Assembly (NCBI RefSeq): GCF_004683865.2
Contig: NZ_CP038439.1
Location: forward strand, 107,501-171,500
Direction of reading: 5' to 3'
Source of the DNA: Paracoccus liaowanqingii
GTDB lineage: Bacteria > Pseudomonadota > Alphaproteobacteria > Rhodobacterales > Rhodobacteraceae
Length of the DNA stretch: 64,000 nt
Part shown: piece after piece, positions 19,305 through 28,071 of the stretch
How the letters are laid out: each line of letters begins with the position of its first letter
Position numbering within the stretch: the stretch's first letter is position 1
The notes under the pieces: generated by a model
Told to the model about the DNA's origin: nothing
The model's database searches: none
The model's input: only the letters and a program-made list of their open reading frames with translations
Position numbers and translations under genes: made by a program

Positions 19305-20627
19305 ATGTTCGAGACATTGAGCCAGCCTCCCGATCCCTACATCCTCGTCCTGATGGGCATCGGCGTGCTGATCGCGCTGGTGGCGTGGCTGCCCTTGGCG
19401 CTGCGGCGCCTTCCGCTGTCGCTGCCGATCGTCTGCATCGGCCTGGGCATGGGACTGGGTGCCATCCCCTGGTTCCGCTTCGCGCCCTCGCCGCTGGAGC
19501 ATCCCGAGATCACCGAGCGGTTCGCCGAGTTCGTGGTCATCATCGCGCTGATGGGGGCCGGGCTCAAGATCGACCGAGTGCTGGGCCTGCGATCCTGGAT
19601 GATCACCTGGCGGCTGATCTTCCTGACGCTGCCCTTGGGGATCGCGCTGATCACGCTGCTGGCGGGCACCTGGCTGGGTCTGCCTTGGGCCTTGGCGCTG
19701 CTTCTGGGCGCGGTCCTGGCGCCGACCGATCCCGTGCTGGCCTCGGACGTGCAGGTGGGCCCGCCCAAGACCGGCGAGGAGGACGAGGTCCGCTTCGCGC
19801 TCACCTCCGAGGCCGGGGTGAATGACGGGGCGGCCTTTCCCTTCGTGCACCTGGCCATCGCGCTGGCGGCCGCCTCGGTCACGCAGGAACCCTGGGCCTT
19901 GGAATGGCTGACCTACAATGTCCTGTGGGAGATCGGCGTGGGCATCCTGGGCGGCTATCTGGTCGGTCGGCTGTTCGGCTGGATCACCTTCCGCATCCCG
20001 GCCGAAACCAAGCTGGCCAAGACCGGCGACGGGCTGATCGCCCTGGCGGCCACTTTCGTGTCCTATGGCTTCACCGAGACGATCCACTCCTATGGCTTCC
20101 TGTCGGTCTTCGTCACCGCGCTGACCTTCCGGCAGGCGCATCGGGATCACGACTTCCACACGTCGATGCACGACCTGACCGAACAGATCGAGCGGATCTC
20201 GATGATGATCCTGCTGCTGCTGTTCGGGGGCGCGCTGGTCCATGGCCTGCTGTCCCCGCTGACCCCTGCCGACATCGCGGCGGCGGTGGTGATCCTGCTG
20301 GTCATCCGTCCCGTGACCGGCCTTCTGGGGCTGTCCGGGGTCACGGCGTCCTGGCACGAGCGTCTGACGATCGCCTTCTTCGGGATCCGCGGCATCGGGT
20401 CGTTCTATTATCTCGCCTATGGCCTGAACCATATCGAGGATCCGGGCCATGCCGCGCGGCTCTGGGCCATCGTCGGCCTGGTGGTGCTGCTGTCGATCAT
20501 CATGCACGGCCTGTCGGTCACCCCGATCATGCGCAAGCTGGACCGCCTGCAGGGCCGCGACCCCGATGCCGACGACGCCGTGCCGCCCCCGGGCTTCCAG
20601 GGGCCGGGCGCCGAGGCGCGGAGATGA
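19305..20627 (+). CDS. cation/proton antiporter, CPA1 (NhaP-like)
   Basis: 440 residues, with about 12 hydrophobic helices. The CPA1 signatures are present: GAVLAPTDPVLASDVQVG in the discontinuous helix region and TSEAGVNDGAAFPF, which holds the ion-binding Asn-Asp pair. A later FFGIRGIGSFYYLAYG segment is also typical. The protein exchanges Na+ or K+ for H+ across the inner membrane. It lacks the long cytosolic regulatory tail of larger NhaP2 forms and ends in a short polar tail. It is alone on its strand, tail to tail with the CYTH gene 34 bases downstream. Confidence 0.92.
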   Translation: MFETLSQPPDPYILVLMGIGVLIALVAWLPLALRRLPLSLPIVCIGLGMGLGAIPWFRFAPSPLEHPEITERFAEFVVIIALMGAGLKIDRVLGLRSWMITWRLIFLTLPLGIALITLLAGTWLGLPWALALLLGAVLAPTDPVLASDVQVGPPKTGEEDEVRFALTSEAGVNDGAAFPFVHLAIALAAASVTQEPWALEWLTYNVLWEIGVGILGGYLVGRLFGWITFRIPAETKLAKTGDGLIALAATFVSYGFTETIHSYGFLSVFVTALTFRQAHRDHDFHTSMHDLTEQIERISMMILLLLFGGALVHGLLSPLTPADIAAAVVILLVIRPVTGLLGLSGVTASWHERLTIAFFGIRGIGSFYYLAYGLNHIEDPGHAARLWAIVGLVVLLSIIMHGLSVTPIMRKLDRLQGRDPDADDAVPPPGFQGPGAEARR

Positions 20628-20661
20628 GGGCGGTCGGCGCGGGAAAAGCGGCAGCCTTTGA

Positions 20662-21159
20662 TCAGCTTGCCGCCAGAAGGTCGTTCAGCCCGGCGGTCTC
20701 GGCCTCGATCATCCGGGCCAGCGGGCCCGAGCTGTAGCGGCTATCATGGGTGATGTCGCGCCCGGCCCATGTGGGGCGCAGGAAGTCGTGGTCCTCGTGC
20801 GGCAGCTCGACATCGCAGGTCACCAGCCCGGCCAGGGCCCCCAGATATTCGTCGACCTGCCAGATGAGGCCCGCAAAGGGCACGTCGTGGCGACGCTTCT
20901 CGATCGGCGGCGCGATCGAGAATTCCGCGATGATGGCGTCGGCATCCCCAGGGTCCATCTCGAAATGAAACTCGCTGCGCGACACGCCCGTGCGGTTTCC
21001 CTTCAGCGTCAGGGTGGCCGCGCCGTCGCAGATCCGGATCCGCGCCTTGCCCATGTCGAACCGGGCGATGAGGTGATCCCGGATGTGGCAACTACCGCTG
21101 GTTGCGCGGCGCCAGGCCCGGTCTATCACAAGGAACTTGCGTTCGATTTCAATGCTCAA
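20662..21159 (-). CDS. CYTH-domain protein (triphosphate tunnel metalloenzyme type)
   Basis: 165 residues from TTG 21159, preceded by GCGAGG; the first codons give the conserved start SIEIERKFLV, with the ExExK metal/substrate motif. The tunnel strands follow: ARIRICDGAATLTLKGNR, SRSEFHFEMD, WQVDEYLGALAGLVTCDVEL, WAGRDITHDSRYSSG. The family hydrolyses triphosphate, long-chain polyphosphate or makes cyclic AMP; single-domain bacterial forms are mostly tripolyphosphatases. It lies 249 bases downstream of the Nudix gene on the same strand and may be the last gene of the CHAD-ParA-CYTH-Nudix run. Longer starts upstream look non-coding. Confidence 0.88.
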   Translation of the reverse strand: MSIEIERKFLVIDRAWRRATSGSCHIRDHLIARFDMGKARIRICDGAATLTLKGNRTGVSRSEFHFEMDPGDADAIIAEFSIAPPIEKRRHDVPFAGLIWQVDEYLGALAGLVTCDVELPHEDHDFLRPTWAGRDITHDSRYSSGPLARMIEAETAGLNDLLAAS

Positions 21160-21408
21160 GGGCGCCTCGCCGGTGTGTTGCCGTCTTGGTGCGGGGCTTA
21201 GCCGGGAAAGACCTCGACGGCAACGACTGTCGGCCCGGGGGACGACGAAATGCCGATGCACGGACGGGCGGACGGGGCGGCCATGCCGGGGCGACCGGAC
21301 AGCCGCGGCGGTCCGATGGCCCTGCGATGGCGGGCCACGGGACGTCCCCCGTCATCGGCGGGACAGGGCCCGAAGGCCGGGATCCTGCCGATGAGGCCTT
21401 TCGTCGCG

Positions 21409-21807
21409 CTATCTCTGGTGCTTCTGCAGCAGCCGCAATCCCCGCCGCATGCCGGGGCAACTCAGCATCCGCCCGGCCTTGGCGACGGACACGACGATGC
21501 GCTCGCGCTTGCGGCTTTCGGGCCAGCGCTTGAGCAGCTTGTCGACGCGCATGTCGTAAAGCGTCAGCAGGATCTTCTTGCTGCCCTCCGCGCAGATCAC
21601 GACGGCCTTCCGGCGCGCGAAGACGCGGCCCTTCAGGCCGCCCTCCTCATAGGCCTCGCGGCGGGCCGAGGCGGGGCCGGACATGCCGGGGATGCGGCGC
21701 CCTTTCGGATGGATCCATTCCTTCCGGCTCTGGCGGGTGACCAGGACGATCTGGTCCTTGCCCTTCCCGGGCAGGCGGCAGAGGACGCCATAGCGCTTTT
21801 CGGTCAT
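21409..21807 (-). CDS. Nudix hydrolase, diphosphoinositol-polyphosphate-phosphohydrolase-like
   Basis: 132 residues. The Nudix box reads GMSGPASARREAYEEGG, preceded by WIHPKGRRIP; the REAYEEGG part is canonical while the first box Glu is replaced. PKG-x-xx-PG before the box and the compact size are features of the DIPP-like group, whose members hydrolyse diphosphoinositol polyphosphates, dinucleoside polyphosphates or inorganic polyphosphate. Its ATG overlaps the stop of the CYTH gene (ATGA), so the two are translated together. That link to CYTH and CHAD genes favours a polyphosphate-related substrate. This is inference. Confidence 0.85.
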   Translation of the reverse strand: MTEKRYGVLCRLPGKGKDQIVLVTRQSRKEWIHPKGRRIPGMSGPASARREAYEEGGLKGRVFARRKAVVICAEGSKKILLTLYDMRVDKLLKRWPESRKRERIVVSVAKAGRMLSCPGMRRGLRLLQKHQR

Positions 21808-22295
21808 GCAAACAGCTCGCGGATCAGGGTCGCGCCGGACAGCGCCAGGGACTTGTTGCGAAAGCGGCCGTCCGCGCTGACATCGCGGCCAAACCAGGCG
21901 GGGGGCGCGAAGGCCGTGGCCTCCGCCTCGGACCCGAACTCGACCTCGACGGTCACCAGCGGGGCCAGATCGCCGTCGAAGACGTCCAACTCGAAGGTGT
22001 GCCCGTCGTCCAGACGGCCGGTCCAGCGCGTCTTCTCGATCCGGCGCCCCTCGGTCTGGGGCCAAAGGAGGTCGAACTGCGCGGCCTCGATCGTGATCTC
22101 GCGCTCGGTCCGCACGATCCCTTCGCCGGATTTCAGGCACAGCACATGCGTGTCGTCCGACTGGCGCAGCCGGACCTCGACCGAATCCTGCGGCAGCGTC
22201 ACATAGCCCTGCCGCAGGGCCGAGGGCCGGGCCGCGGACAGATCCGGCAGCGCGGGAACCAGGAACTTGCGCTCGATCTCCTGGGGCGTGGCCAT
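21804..22295 (-). CDS. CYTH-domain protein, second copy
   Basis: 163 residues from ATG 22295, with GGAAGAG 9 bases upstream; an in-frame GTG at 22313 is the alternative and would overlap the ParA stop. The start MATPQEIERKFLV has the CYTH ExExK motif. The charged strands VEVRLRQSDDTHVLCLKSG, RTEREITIE, EKTRWTGRLDDGHTFELDVF and VTVEVEFGSEAEA form the tunnel walls, and WFGRDVSADGRFRNKSLA is the typical ending. It probably acts on triphosphate or polyphosphate. It sits between parA-like and Nudix genes with a spacing of 5 bases and a 4-base overlap. Confidence 0.9.
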   Translation of the reverse strand: MATPQEIERKFLVPALPDLSAARPSALRQGYVTLPQDSVEVRLRQSDDTHVLCLKSGEGIVRTEREITIEAAQFDLLWPQTEGRRIEKTRWTGRLDDGHTFELDVFDGDLAPLVTVEVEFGSEAEATAFAPPAWFGRDVSADGRFRNKSLALSGATLIRELFA

Positions 22296-22300
22296 CCGCG

Positions 22301-23067
22301 TCAGCTCTTCCACAGCCGGTCGCGGATCTCGTCGAAGATCTGTCCATAGGCCTGGGACGAGGGGCGGTCGGGGGCGAAGGCCATTACAGGCGCCCGATTC
22401 ACGCCCATCCGTTCGACATCGGTGGAAAAGGGCAGCACGGCCTGCAGCATCTGCCTGGGATAGGCGTCCCGCATCCGCTCCATCGTCTCGCCATGCAGCA
22501 GCTTCTGGCGCTGCACCATCGAGAAGAAGGCCACGATCCGCTTCTTGCCGGAGGTGTCCTTCGACCCGTCCTGCCCCCCACGAAGTCCAGAAGCTGCTCG
22601 AAGGTCCGTTCGGACAGCGTCGTCGGAATGACCGGCACCACGATCAGGTCCGAGGCCTGCAGCACGTTCTCGGACAGCATCGAGATGTTGGGCGGGCAGT
22701 CCAGCACGATGACGTCGTAATCCCCGCCGACGGCCTTCAGCGACTTCTTGAGCCGCGAGCGGCTGTTCTTCATCCGCGACAGGAAGACGTCGAAATCGCG
22801 AAAGGTCATATTCGCGGGCAGGATGTCCAGATTGTCGTAGTCGCTGCCGCGGATCGCCTTGGTGAACTGCTTGACGTCCTCGAAGAACGCCTCGTTCTCC
22901 AGCTTTTCCGAAGGCTTGACGCGGAAATAGAACCCCGAGGCCCCCTGCGGGTCCAGATCGCACAGCAGCACGCGCTTGCCGGCCTTGGCGAAGGCATAGG
23001 CCAGGTTGACCGAGGCGGCGGTCTTTCCGACACCGCCCTTGTTGCTGTAGCAGGCCACGATCTTCAT
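22301..23067 (-). pseudogene. ParA/MinD-family ATPase, frameshifted in a G run
   Basis: The first part (from ATG 23067, RBS AAGGA) has a deviant Walker A, SNKGGVGKTAASVN, the DLDPQGASG motif and the Walker B region YDVIVLDCPPNISM. At about 22572-22577 a run of six G (minus strand) shifts the frame. With seven G, the text continues through FVGGQDGSKDTSGKKRIVAFF to the natural C-terminus DEIRDRLWKS at 22301. The rebuilt protein has about 255 residues, usual for orphan ParA proteins that position cargo. No ParB is present. The lesion may be a real phase change or a sequencing error in a homopolymer. The gene lies between CHAD and CYTH genes. Confidence 0.85.
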
Positions 23068-23068
23068 C

Positions 23069-24595
23069 TCAGGTTTCCTTGCCATGGAACAGGGTGCGGA
23101 ATTCGGCGCGGACCTCGGCGCTGTCGAACAGCGCGAAGCTGGACATGATCCGGGCCCGCTCTTCCTTCTGGCGCTCGTGCAGCACCGCGATCAGGGCGCC
23201 GATGCTCTGCGCCAGGACCAGGTCCTGCTTCTGCCCGATCGGCTCATGGGCCTCCATGAAGTCGCGCAGCGCGACCTGCTGGACCGAGTAGTCGTTGAAC
23301 AGGCCCAGATTGTCCTGCAGCGCCTTGAGGGGCTTCAAGAGCGGCTTGACCGCGTCGGCGGGAAACAGCGGGGCGAAGAACTCCATCAGATAACGCAACT
23401 TCTTGCACAGGATCCGCAGCTCGTGGACCTGCGTGTCGGGGGTCTGGGCGGTGATCTCGCGGGCGATCCTGCAGACCTTGCGATAGCGTTTCCAGATCAG
23501 TTGGCGGGCATAGTCCTGGACCTGATGGTCGGCCTCGGGGCCCTTGACCGGGCGGTCGGGCGCGTCGAACAGCGCCTGCAGGTCGGACATGGCGCGGTCA
23601 TGCGCCGCGCTGCGCAAATTGGCCGCGACCGCCTTGTGCGCGCGGCGCCGTTCCTTGGCGAACATCGCGAACATCAGTTCCAGCCCCTGGTGCAGGGACG
23701 CGGGCAGCATGGCGAAATAGTCGTCGCGGGCCAGCAGGTAGACGTCCAGATCCCGCAGCCGCCCGGTGGGGGCCATCAGGTCCGAGGCCGCCTGCTTCAG
23801 CGCCGCCGTCTGGTCGTCCGAATACACGCCCTTGAACAGGCTGATGACCGACCGGACCTTGCGCAGCGCGACGCGGTAGTCGTGCAGGAATTCGGTGTCG
23901 TGATCGGCGATGATTCCCACCTCGTTGCTGCGGGCCACGCGCAGATAGGCGGTGATGATGTCATTGGCCGCGCGCCATGCGGTGTCGTCGCCGGCGACCG
24001 GGACATCGGGCTTGGCGACATAGGGGACATGGGCGGGAAACAGCAGCGGCGCCACGGCGGCGACGCTGTCCGCCCCGGGGGCGGCGGCGGCCTCCAGATG
24101 CCCGCGCAGGGCGTCCAGCGCGCGGTCGTAGCCGCGCAGCCCCTGCAGGGCGGCGAAGGTCACCGGCGCGCCGTCGCCCTTGGGCTGCAGCGTCGTCAGC
24201 CGGGCGCGCACCTGCGTCTTGCCCTCGTCATCGGTCAGGGACAGCTGGCGGCTGCTGATCGTCCCCGAGCCCACGCTCAGCAGGCTGCGCAGCGGAGAGA
24301 CGCGCTGCAGCGCCGCCCTGACCGGCCCCTCGGCCAGATCGGCCACGAAATTGCCGGGGCGTCCGGCCTTCTGGGCCATGACGCCATCCGTCTGGTGCAG
24401 GATCAGGCAGCGCCCGGTCTCGATCAGCAGCTGGCCGGCGCCGCGGACCGATCCGTTGAAATCGTCCAGCAGCTCGAACGGGGCCTCGGCCGCCAGATCG
24501 GTCACGCCAAGGTCCAGCGCGCCGACCTGCGGCCCCAGGACGTCGTCCGCCAGCGCCCCCGCCAGAACCAGGATCGTGTCTTCGGATCGGCTCAT
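23069..24595 (-). CDS. CHAD-domain protein with degenerate CYTH-like N-terminus
   Basis: 508 residues from MSRSEDTILV. Residues about 1-170 resemble a worn CYTH domain (TDDEGKTQVRARLTTL). The CHAD domain covers about 205-500, with the conserved basic helices HDYRVALRKVRS (from His238) and VHELRILCKKLRYLMEFF. Its basic surface in characterised members binds inorganic polyphosphate, and some CHAD proteins coat polyphosphate granules. The stop and the ParA ATG are separated by one base. It is the first gene of the run CHAD-ParA-CYTH-Nudix. It likely binds polyphosphate; an enzymatic role of the N-terminus is uncertain because the ExExK motif is missing. Confidence 0.88.
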   Translation of the reverse strand: MSRSEDTILVLAGALADDVLGPQVGALDLGVTDLAAEAPFELLDDFNGSVRGAGQLLIETGRCLILHQTDGVMAQKAGRPGNFVADLAEGPVRAALQRVSPLRSLLSVGSGTISSRQLSLTDDEGKTQVRARLTTLQPKGDGAPVTFAALQGLRGYDRALDALRGHLEAAAAPGADSVAAVAPLLFPAHVPYVAKPDVPVAGDDTAWRAANDIITAYLRVARSNEVGIIADHDTEFLHDYRVALRKVRSVISLFKGVYSDDQTAALKQAASDLMAPTGRLRDLDVYLLARDDYFAMLPASLHQGLELMFAMFAKERRRAHKAVAANLRSAAHDRAMSDLQALFDAPDRPVKGPEADHQVQDYARQLIWKRYRKVCRIAREITAQTPDTQVHELRILCKKLRYLMEFFAPLFPADAVKPLLKPLKALQDNLGLFNDYSVQQVALRDFMEAHEPIGQKQDLVLAQSIGALIAVLHERQKEERARIMSSFALFDSAEVRAEFRTLFHGKET

Positions 24596-24943
24596 GATGC
24601 CCTCGTTCCCGCCAGTTGAGATCGCCGTCGACGCATCGACCGCGTCGACCCTTATACTTCGGCCAAAGCCATTGTCGACGCCCGAGCGAGACGGCCGGTT
24701 CCCTCGTCCCCCTGGAACGACCGATCCCCCGGCCATCGCCGGCCGCCGTGGTGGCAGGGGCCCCGCCCGCCGATCCGCGCCCGACCGCCCCCGCCGCCCG
24801 GATGCGGGGCATTCGAGCGGTTATGGCTCTTGCCCAGGGACGGGGGATCGCGGCAAGATCGGGTCGGGCCAAGCTCGGTTCCGGCGGCCCGGCCGTCCCG
24901 GGGCTTCGGTCCTTGGCATGCGAGGGCCAGGACGCCGGGGCGG
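24596..24943. promoter_or_regulatory. divergent intergenic region between CHAD and SulP genes
   Basis: About 350 bases separate the two divergent transcripts, so promoters for both must lie here. I see no clear -35/-10 pair or repeat. The long open frames here are high-GC noise. Confidence 0.35.
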
Positions 24944-26719
24944 ATGGGCAGGCCCGGCACGAGTGCCGATGCGAAGATCAGGACGGGCCGACCCTTGAAG
25001 CCCTTCCGCGACTATTTCCCGATCCTGACCTGGGGTCGCCAGTACGGCCGCCAGACCCTGTCCGACGATCTGCTGGCCGCGGTGATCGTCACGATCATGC
25101 TGATCGCGCAATCGCTGGCCTATGCGCTGCTGGCGGGGCTGCCGGCGCAGGCCGGGCTCTATGCCTCGATCGCGCCGATCCTGCTTTACGCGGTCTTCGG
25201 AACCAGCCGGGCGCTGGCGGTGGGGCCGGTGGCGGTGGTCTCGCTGATGACCGCCGCCGCCATCGGGCAGATCGCCCAGCAGGGCACGATGGGATACGGC
25301 GCGGCGGCGCTGACGCTGGCGGGGCTGTCGGGGGCGATCCTGCTGGTCATGGGCGTGCTGAAGCTGGGCTTTCTGGCCAATTTCCTGTCCCATCCGGTGA
25401 TCGCGGGCTTCATCACCGCCTCGGGCATCCTGATCGCCACCAGCCAGCTGGGCCATGTCCTGGGGGTCGGCGCCGGCGGCCATACCCTGCCCGAGATGGT
25501 CGTCTCGCTGATCCGCGCCGTGCCGCAGACGAACCCGGTGACGCTGGCGATCGGGGTCGTCGCGACGGGCTTCCTGTTCTGGGTCCGGCGGGGGCTGAAG
25601 CCCCTGCTGCGCCGCGCGGGGATGGGCGCCCGCGCCGCCGACATCCTGACCAAGGCGGGGCCGGTGCTGGCCGTGGTGGCCAGCACCCTCGCGGTCCGGG
25701 GGCTGGACCTGCAGGCGCAGGGCGTGCGCATCGTGGGCATCGTCCCGCAGGGCCTGCCGCCGCTGACGCTGCCCTCCGTCTCGCCCGACCTGATCGGGAT
25801 GCTGCTGGTGCCGGCGCTTCTCATCTCGGTCATCGGCTTCGTGGAATCCGTGTCGGTCGCGCAGACCCTGGCCGCGAAAAGGCGCCAGCGCATCGACCCG
25901 GACCAGGAGCTGATCGGCCTGGGCTCCGCCAATCTGGGCGCGGCCTTCACCGGCGGCATGCCGGTGACGGGGGGCTTTGCGCGGTCGGTCGTGAACTTCG
26001 ACGCGGGCGCGGCCACGGCGGCGGCGGGCGCCTTCACCGCCATCGGGCTGGCCGTCGCCGCCGTCGCGCTGACGCCGCTGATCTACCACCTGCCCATCGC
26101 CACCCTGGCCGCGACGATCATCGTGGCGGTGCTGTCGCTGGTCGACCTGTCGATCCTGCGCCGCGCCTGGTCCTATTCCCGCGCCGATTTCATCGCCGTC
26201 GCCGCGACCATCCTGGTCACGCTGGGGCTGGGGGTCGAGGCGGGGGTGTCGACCGGCGTGATCCTGTCCATCGCGCTGCATCTGTACAAATCCTCGCGCC
26301 CGCATGTGGCCGAGGTCGGGCTGGTGCCGGGCACCCAGCATTTCCGCAACATCCTGCGCCATGACGTGCAGACCGATCCCGCCATCGTCACCCTGCGCAT
26401 CGACGAGAGCCTCTACTTCGCCAATGCCCGCTTCCTCGAGGATCACGTCGCCGACCGCGTCACCCCCGATTGCGACATCCGGCATGTGATCCTGATGTGT
26501 TCGGCCATCAGCGACATCGACCTGAGCGCCTTGGAAAGCCTCGAGGCGATCGCCCATCGGCTGGACACGATGGGCGTCAAACTGCACCTGTCCGAGGTCA
26601 AGGGTCCGGTCATGGACCGCCTGAAATGCTGCGATTTCCTGGACCACCTGACGGGGCGGGTCTTCCTGTCGCAATACGATGCCTGGGATGCGCTGCGCAG
26701 CCGCCCGCCCGTGGCGTGA
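24944..26719 (+). CDS. SulP-family anion transporter with STAS domain
   Basis: About 591 residues if started at ATG 24944; the frame is open further upstream, and the true start is uncertain because no strong ribosome site is seen. The SulP core runs to about residue 430: LLAAVIVTIMLIAQSLAYALLAGLPAQAGLYAS (helices 1-2), GTSRALAVGPVAVVSLM, SHPVIAGFITASGILIATSQ, and ESVSVAQTLAAKRRQRIDPDQELIGLGSANL. The C-terminal STAS domain includes HVILMCSAISDIDLSALESLE. The family carries sulfate, bicarbonate or other anions across the inner membrane. The neighbouring sulfur operon makes sulfate or a related oxyanion plausible. Confidence 0.9.
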   Translation: MGRPGTSADAKIRTGRPLKPFRDYFPILTWGRQYGRQTLSDDLLAAVIVTIMLIAQSLAYALLAGLPAQAGLYASIAPILLYAVFGTSRALAVGPVAVVSLMTAAAIGQIAQQGTMGYGAAALTLAGLSGAILLVMGVLKLGFLANFLSHPVIAGFITASGILIATSQLGHVLGVGAGGHTLPEMVVSLIRAVPQTNPVTLAIGVVATGFLFWVRRGLKPLLRRAGMGARAADILTKAGPVLAVVASTLAVRGLDLQAQGVRIVGIVPQGLPPLTLPSVSPDLIGMLLVPALLISVIGFVESVSVAQTLAAKRRQRIDPDQELIGLGSANLGAAFTGGMPVTGGFARSVVNFDAGAATAAAGAFTAIGLAVAAVALTPLIYHLPIATLAATIIVAVLSLVDLSILRRAWSYSRADFIAVAATILVTLGLGVEAGVSTGVILSIALHLYKSSRPHVAEVGLVPGTQHFRNILRHDVQTDPAIVTLRIDESLYFANARFLEDHVADRVTPDCDIRHVILMCSAISDIDLSALESLEAIAHRLDTMGVKLHLSEVKGPVMDRLKCCDFLDHLTGRVFLSQYDAWDALRSRPPVA

Positions 26720-26725
26720 TCCGTC

Positions 26726-27637
26726 TCAGAAGCGGTCGACCGGCACCTTCAGGTAATGGTGCCCGTCGTCCTCGGCCGGGGGCAGGCGCCCGCCGCGCAG
26801 GTTGATCTGCAGCGCCGCCATGATCCGGTCGGGCAAGGGCAGCGTCGCGTCGCGGGCGTCGCGGGTCGCGATCCAGTCCTCGCGCCGGGTGCCGTCCCGA
26901 ACATGGCGGTTCGTGGCGCGGTGCTGGTCGACCGTCGCCTCCCATTGCGGTGCGCCGCGGTCCCTGGTGCCGTAGTCATGGCCCACGAACAGGCGCGTGT
27001 CCCCGGGCAGGGCCAGGATCGCTTGGATCGACTGCCACAGCTGGCCGCTGTCGCCGCCCGGGAAATCGGCGCGGGACGTGCCCGCATCGGGCTGCATCAG
27101 CGTGTCATGGGTGAAGGCCGCATCGCCGCAGACATAGGTGACCGATCCAAGCGTATGGCCCGGCGACAGCATGACCCGCAGGCCCAGATCGCCAAGCGCG
27201 ATCGTCTCGCCATCGGCCAGCAGGCGGTCGAAATCGCGGGCCGGATCGAAGGCGCCGGGCAGGTTGTAGATCCCGGCCCAGATCCGGGCGATGTCGCCCA
27301 CCCGGTCGCCGATGGCGGTGGGCGCCCCGGTCAGCCGGCCCAGCTGGGCCGAGGCCATGACGTGATCGGCATGGGGATGGGTGTCCAGCACCCAGGCCAC
27401 GCTCAGGCCCTGATCCGCGACCAGCGCCAGCACCTGATCCATGCTGCCGGTCGAGAAGCGGTAATGCTTCGGGTCCAGGTTCCAGACCACGTCGATCAGC
27501 GCCGCCTGCTTCGTGGCGGGATCGGCGCAGACATACTGGATCGACCCGGTGTCGGGCTCGTAGACGCCCCAGACATCGGGGCTGCCCGCGCCGGTTGAGG
27601 GCGAATGGCGGATGACGGGCTGGTGCAGCAGGCTCAT
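26726..27637 (-). CDS. persulfide dioxygenase (ETHE1-like MBL fold; BigR-associated)
   Basis: 303 residues, a metallo-beta-lactamase-fold enzyme with the metal motif THPHADH (residues 86-92), a later SPGHTLGS and VGHDYGTR for the remaining metal ligands. DPATKQAALIDVVWNLDP and the conserved TLMQPDAGTSRADFPGGD segment are typical of the Blh/ETHE1 group, which oxidises glutathione persulfide to sulfite using Fe(II) and oxygen. The ATG overlaps the stop of the upstream YeeE-type gene by 4 bases. Together with the divergent BigR/SqrR regulator this makes a sulfide/persulfide detoxification operon. Confidence 0.92.
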   Translation of the reverse strand: MSLLHQPVIRHSPSTGAGSPDVWGVYEPDTGSIQYVCADPATKQAALIDVVWNLDPKHYRFSTGSMDQVLALVADQGLSVAWVLDTHPHADHVMASAQLGRLTGAPTAIGDRVGDIARIWAGIYNLPGAFDPARDFDRLLADGETIALGDLGLRVMLSPGHTLGSVTYVCGDAAFTHDTLMQPDAGTSRADFPGGDSGQLWQSIQAILALPGDTRLFVGHDYGTRDRGAPQWEATVDQHRATNRHVRDGTRREDWIATRDARDATLPLPDRIMAALQINLRGGRLPPAEDDGHHYLKVPVDRF

Positions 27638-28071
27638 GCGGCTGTCCCTTGGATGAAAGCGGGCGAGGATTTCAGCCTGGCGCCGATCCACAGGCCCAGG
27701 ATCATCATGGGCACGAAGACCAGCGTGCCCGGCGCCAGCAGCGGCAGGGCGGTCAGGGCGGGGCCCGGGCAGAACCCGCCGATGCCCCATCCGGTGCCGA
27801 ACAGCACCGCGCCGGTCAGCAGCGGCCGGTCGATGGCACGGCTGGTAGGCAGGTCGAAGGCGGGGTTCAGCACCGGCGCCGCCCGCCGCCAGACCAGCCG
27901 ATAGCCCAGGAAGGTGGTCAGCGCCGCGCCGCCCATCACGAAGGCCAGGCTGGGATCCCACGCACCCGCCAGATCCAGGAAGTTCTGCACCTTGGCCGGG
28001 TCGGCCATGCCCGACAGGATCAGCCCCAACCCGAAGACCAGCCCGCTGAGAAAGCCCCAGATCCCGCGCAT
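27634..28071 (-). CDS. YeeE/YedE-family sulfur transport protein, second half
   Basis: 145 residues with four hydrophobic helices. GFLSGLVFGLGLILSGMADPAKV and GTGWGIGGFCPGPALTAL are signatures of the YeeE/YedE (DUF6691) half; the Cys in GGFCPGPA is the conserved sulfur-handling residue. YeeE-type proteins move thiosulfate or other sulfur species across the membrane. It pairs with the next gene upstream, with which it shares one base, and overlaps the persulfide dioxygenase by 4 bases. Together the two short proteins match one full-length YeeE. Confidence 0.9.
   Translation of the reverse strand: MRGIWGFLSGLVFGLGLILSGMADPAKVQNFLDLAGAWDPSLAFVMGGAALTTFLGYRLVWRRAAPVLNPAFDLPTSRAIDRPLLTGAVLFGTGWGIGGFCPGPALTALPLLAPGTLVFVPMMILGLWIGARLKSSPAFIQGTAA

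Noticed and set aside
18709..19317. 202-codon minus frame before the antiporter gene
   Set aside because: No domain, no ribosome site and Arg/Gly/Ser-rich text suggest a chance frame.
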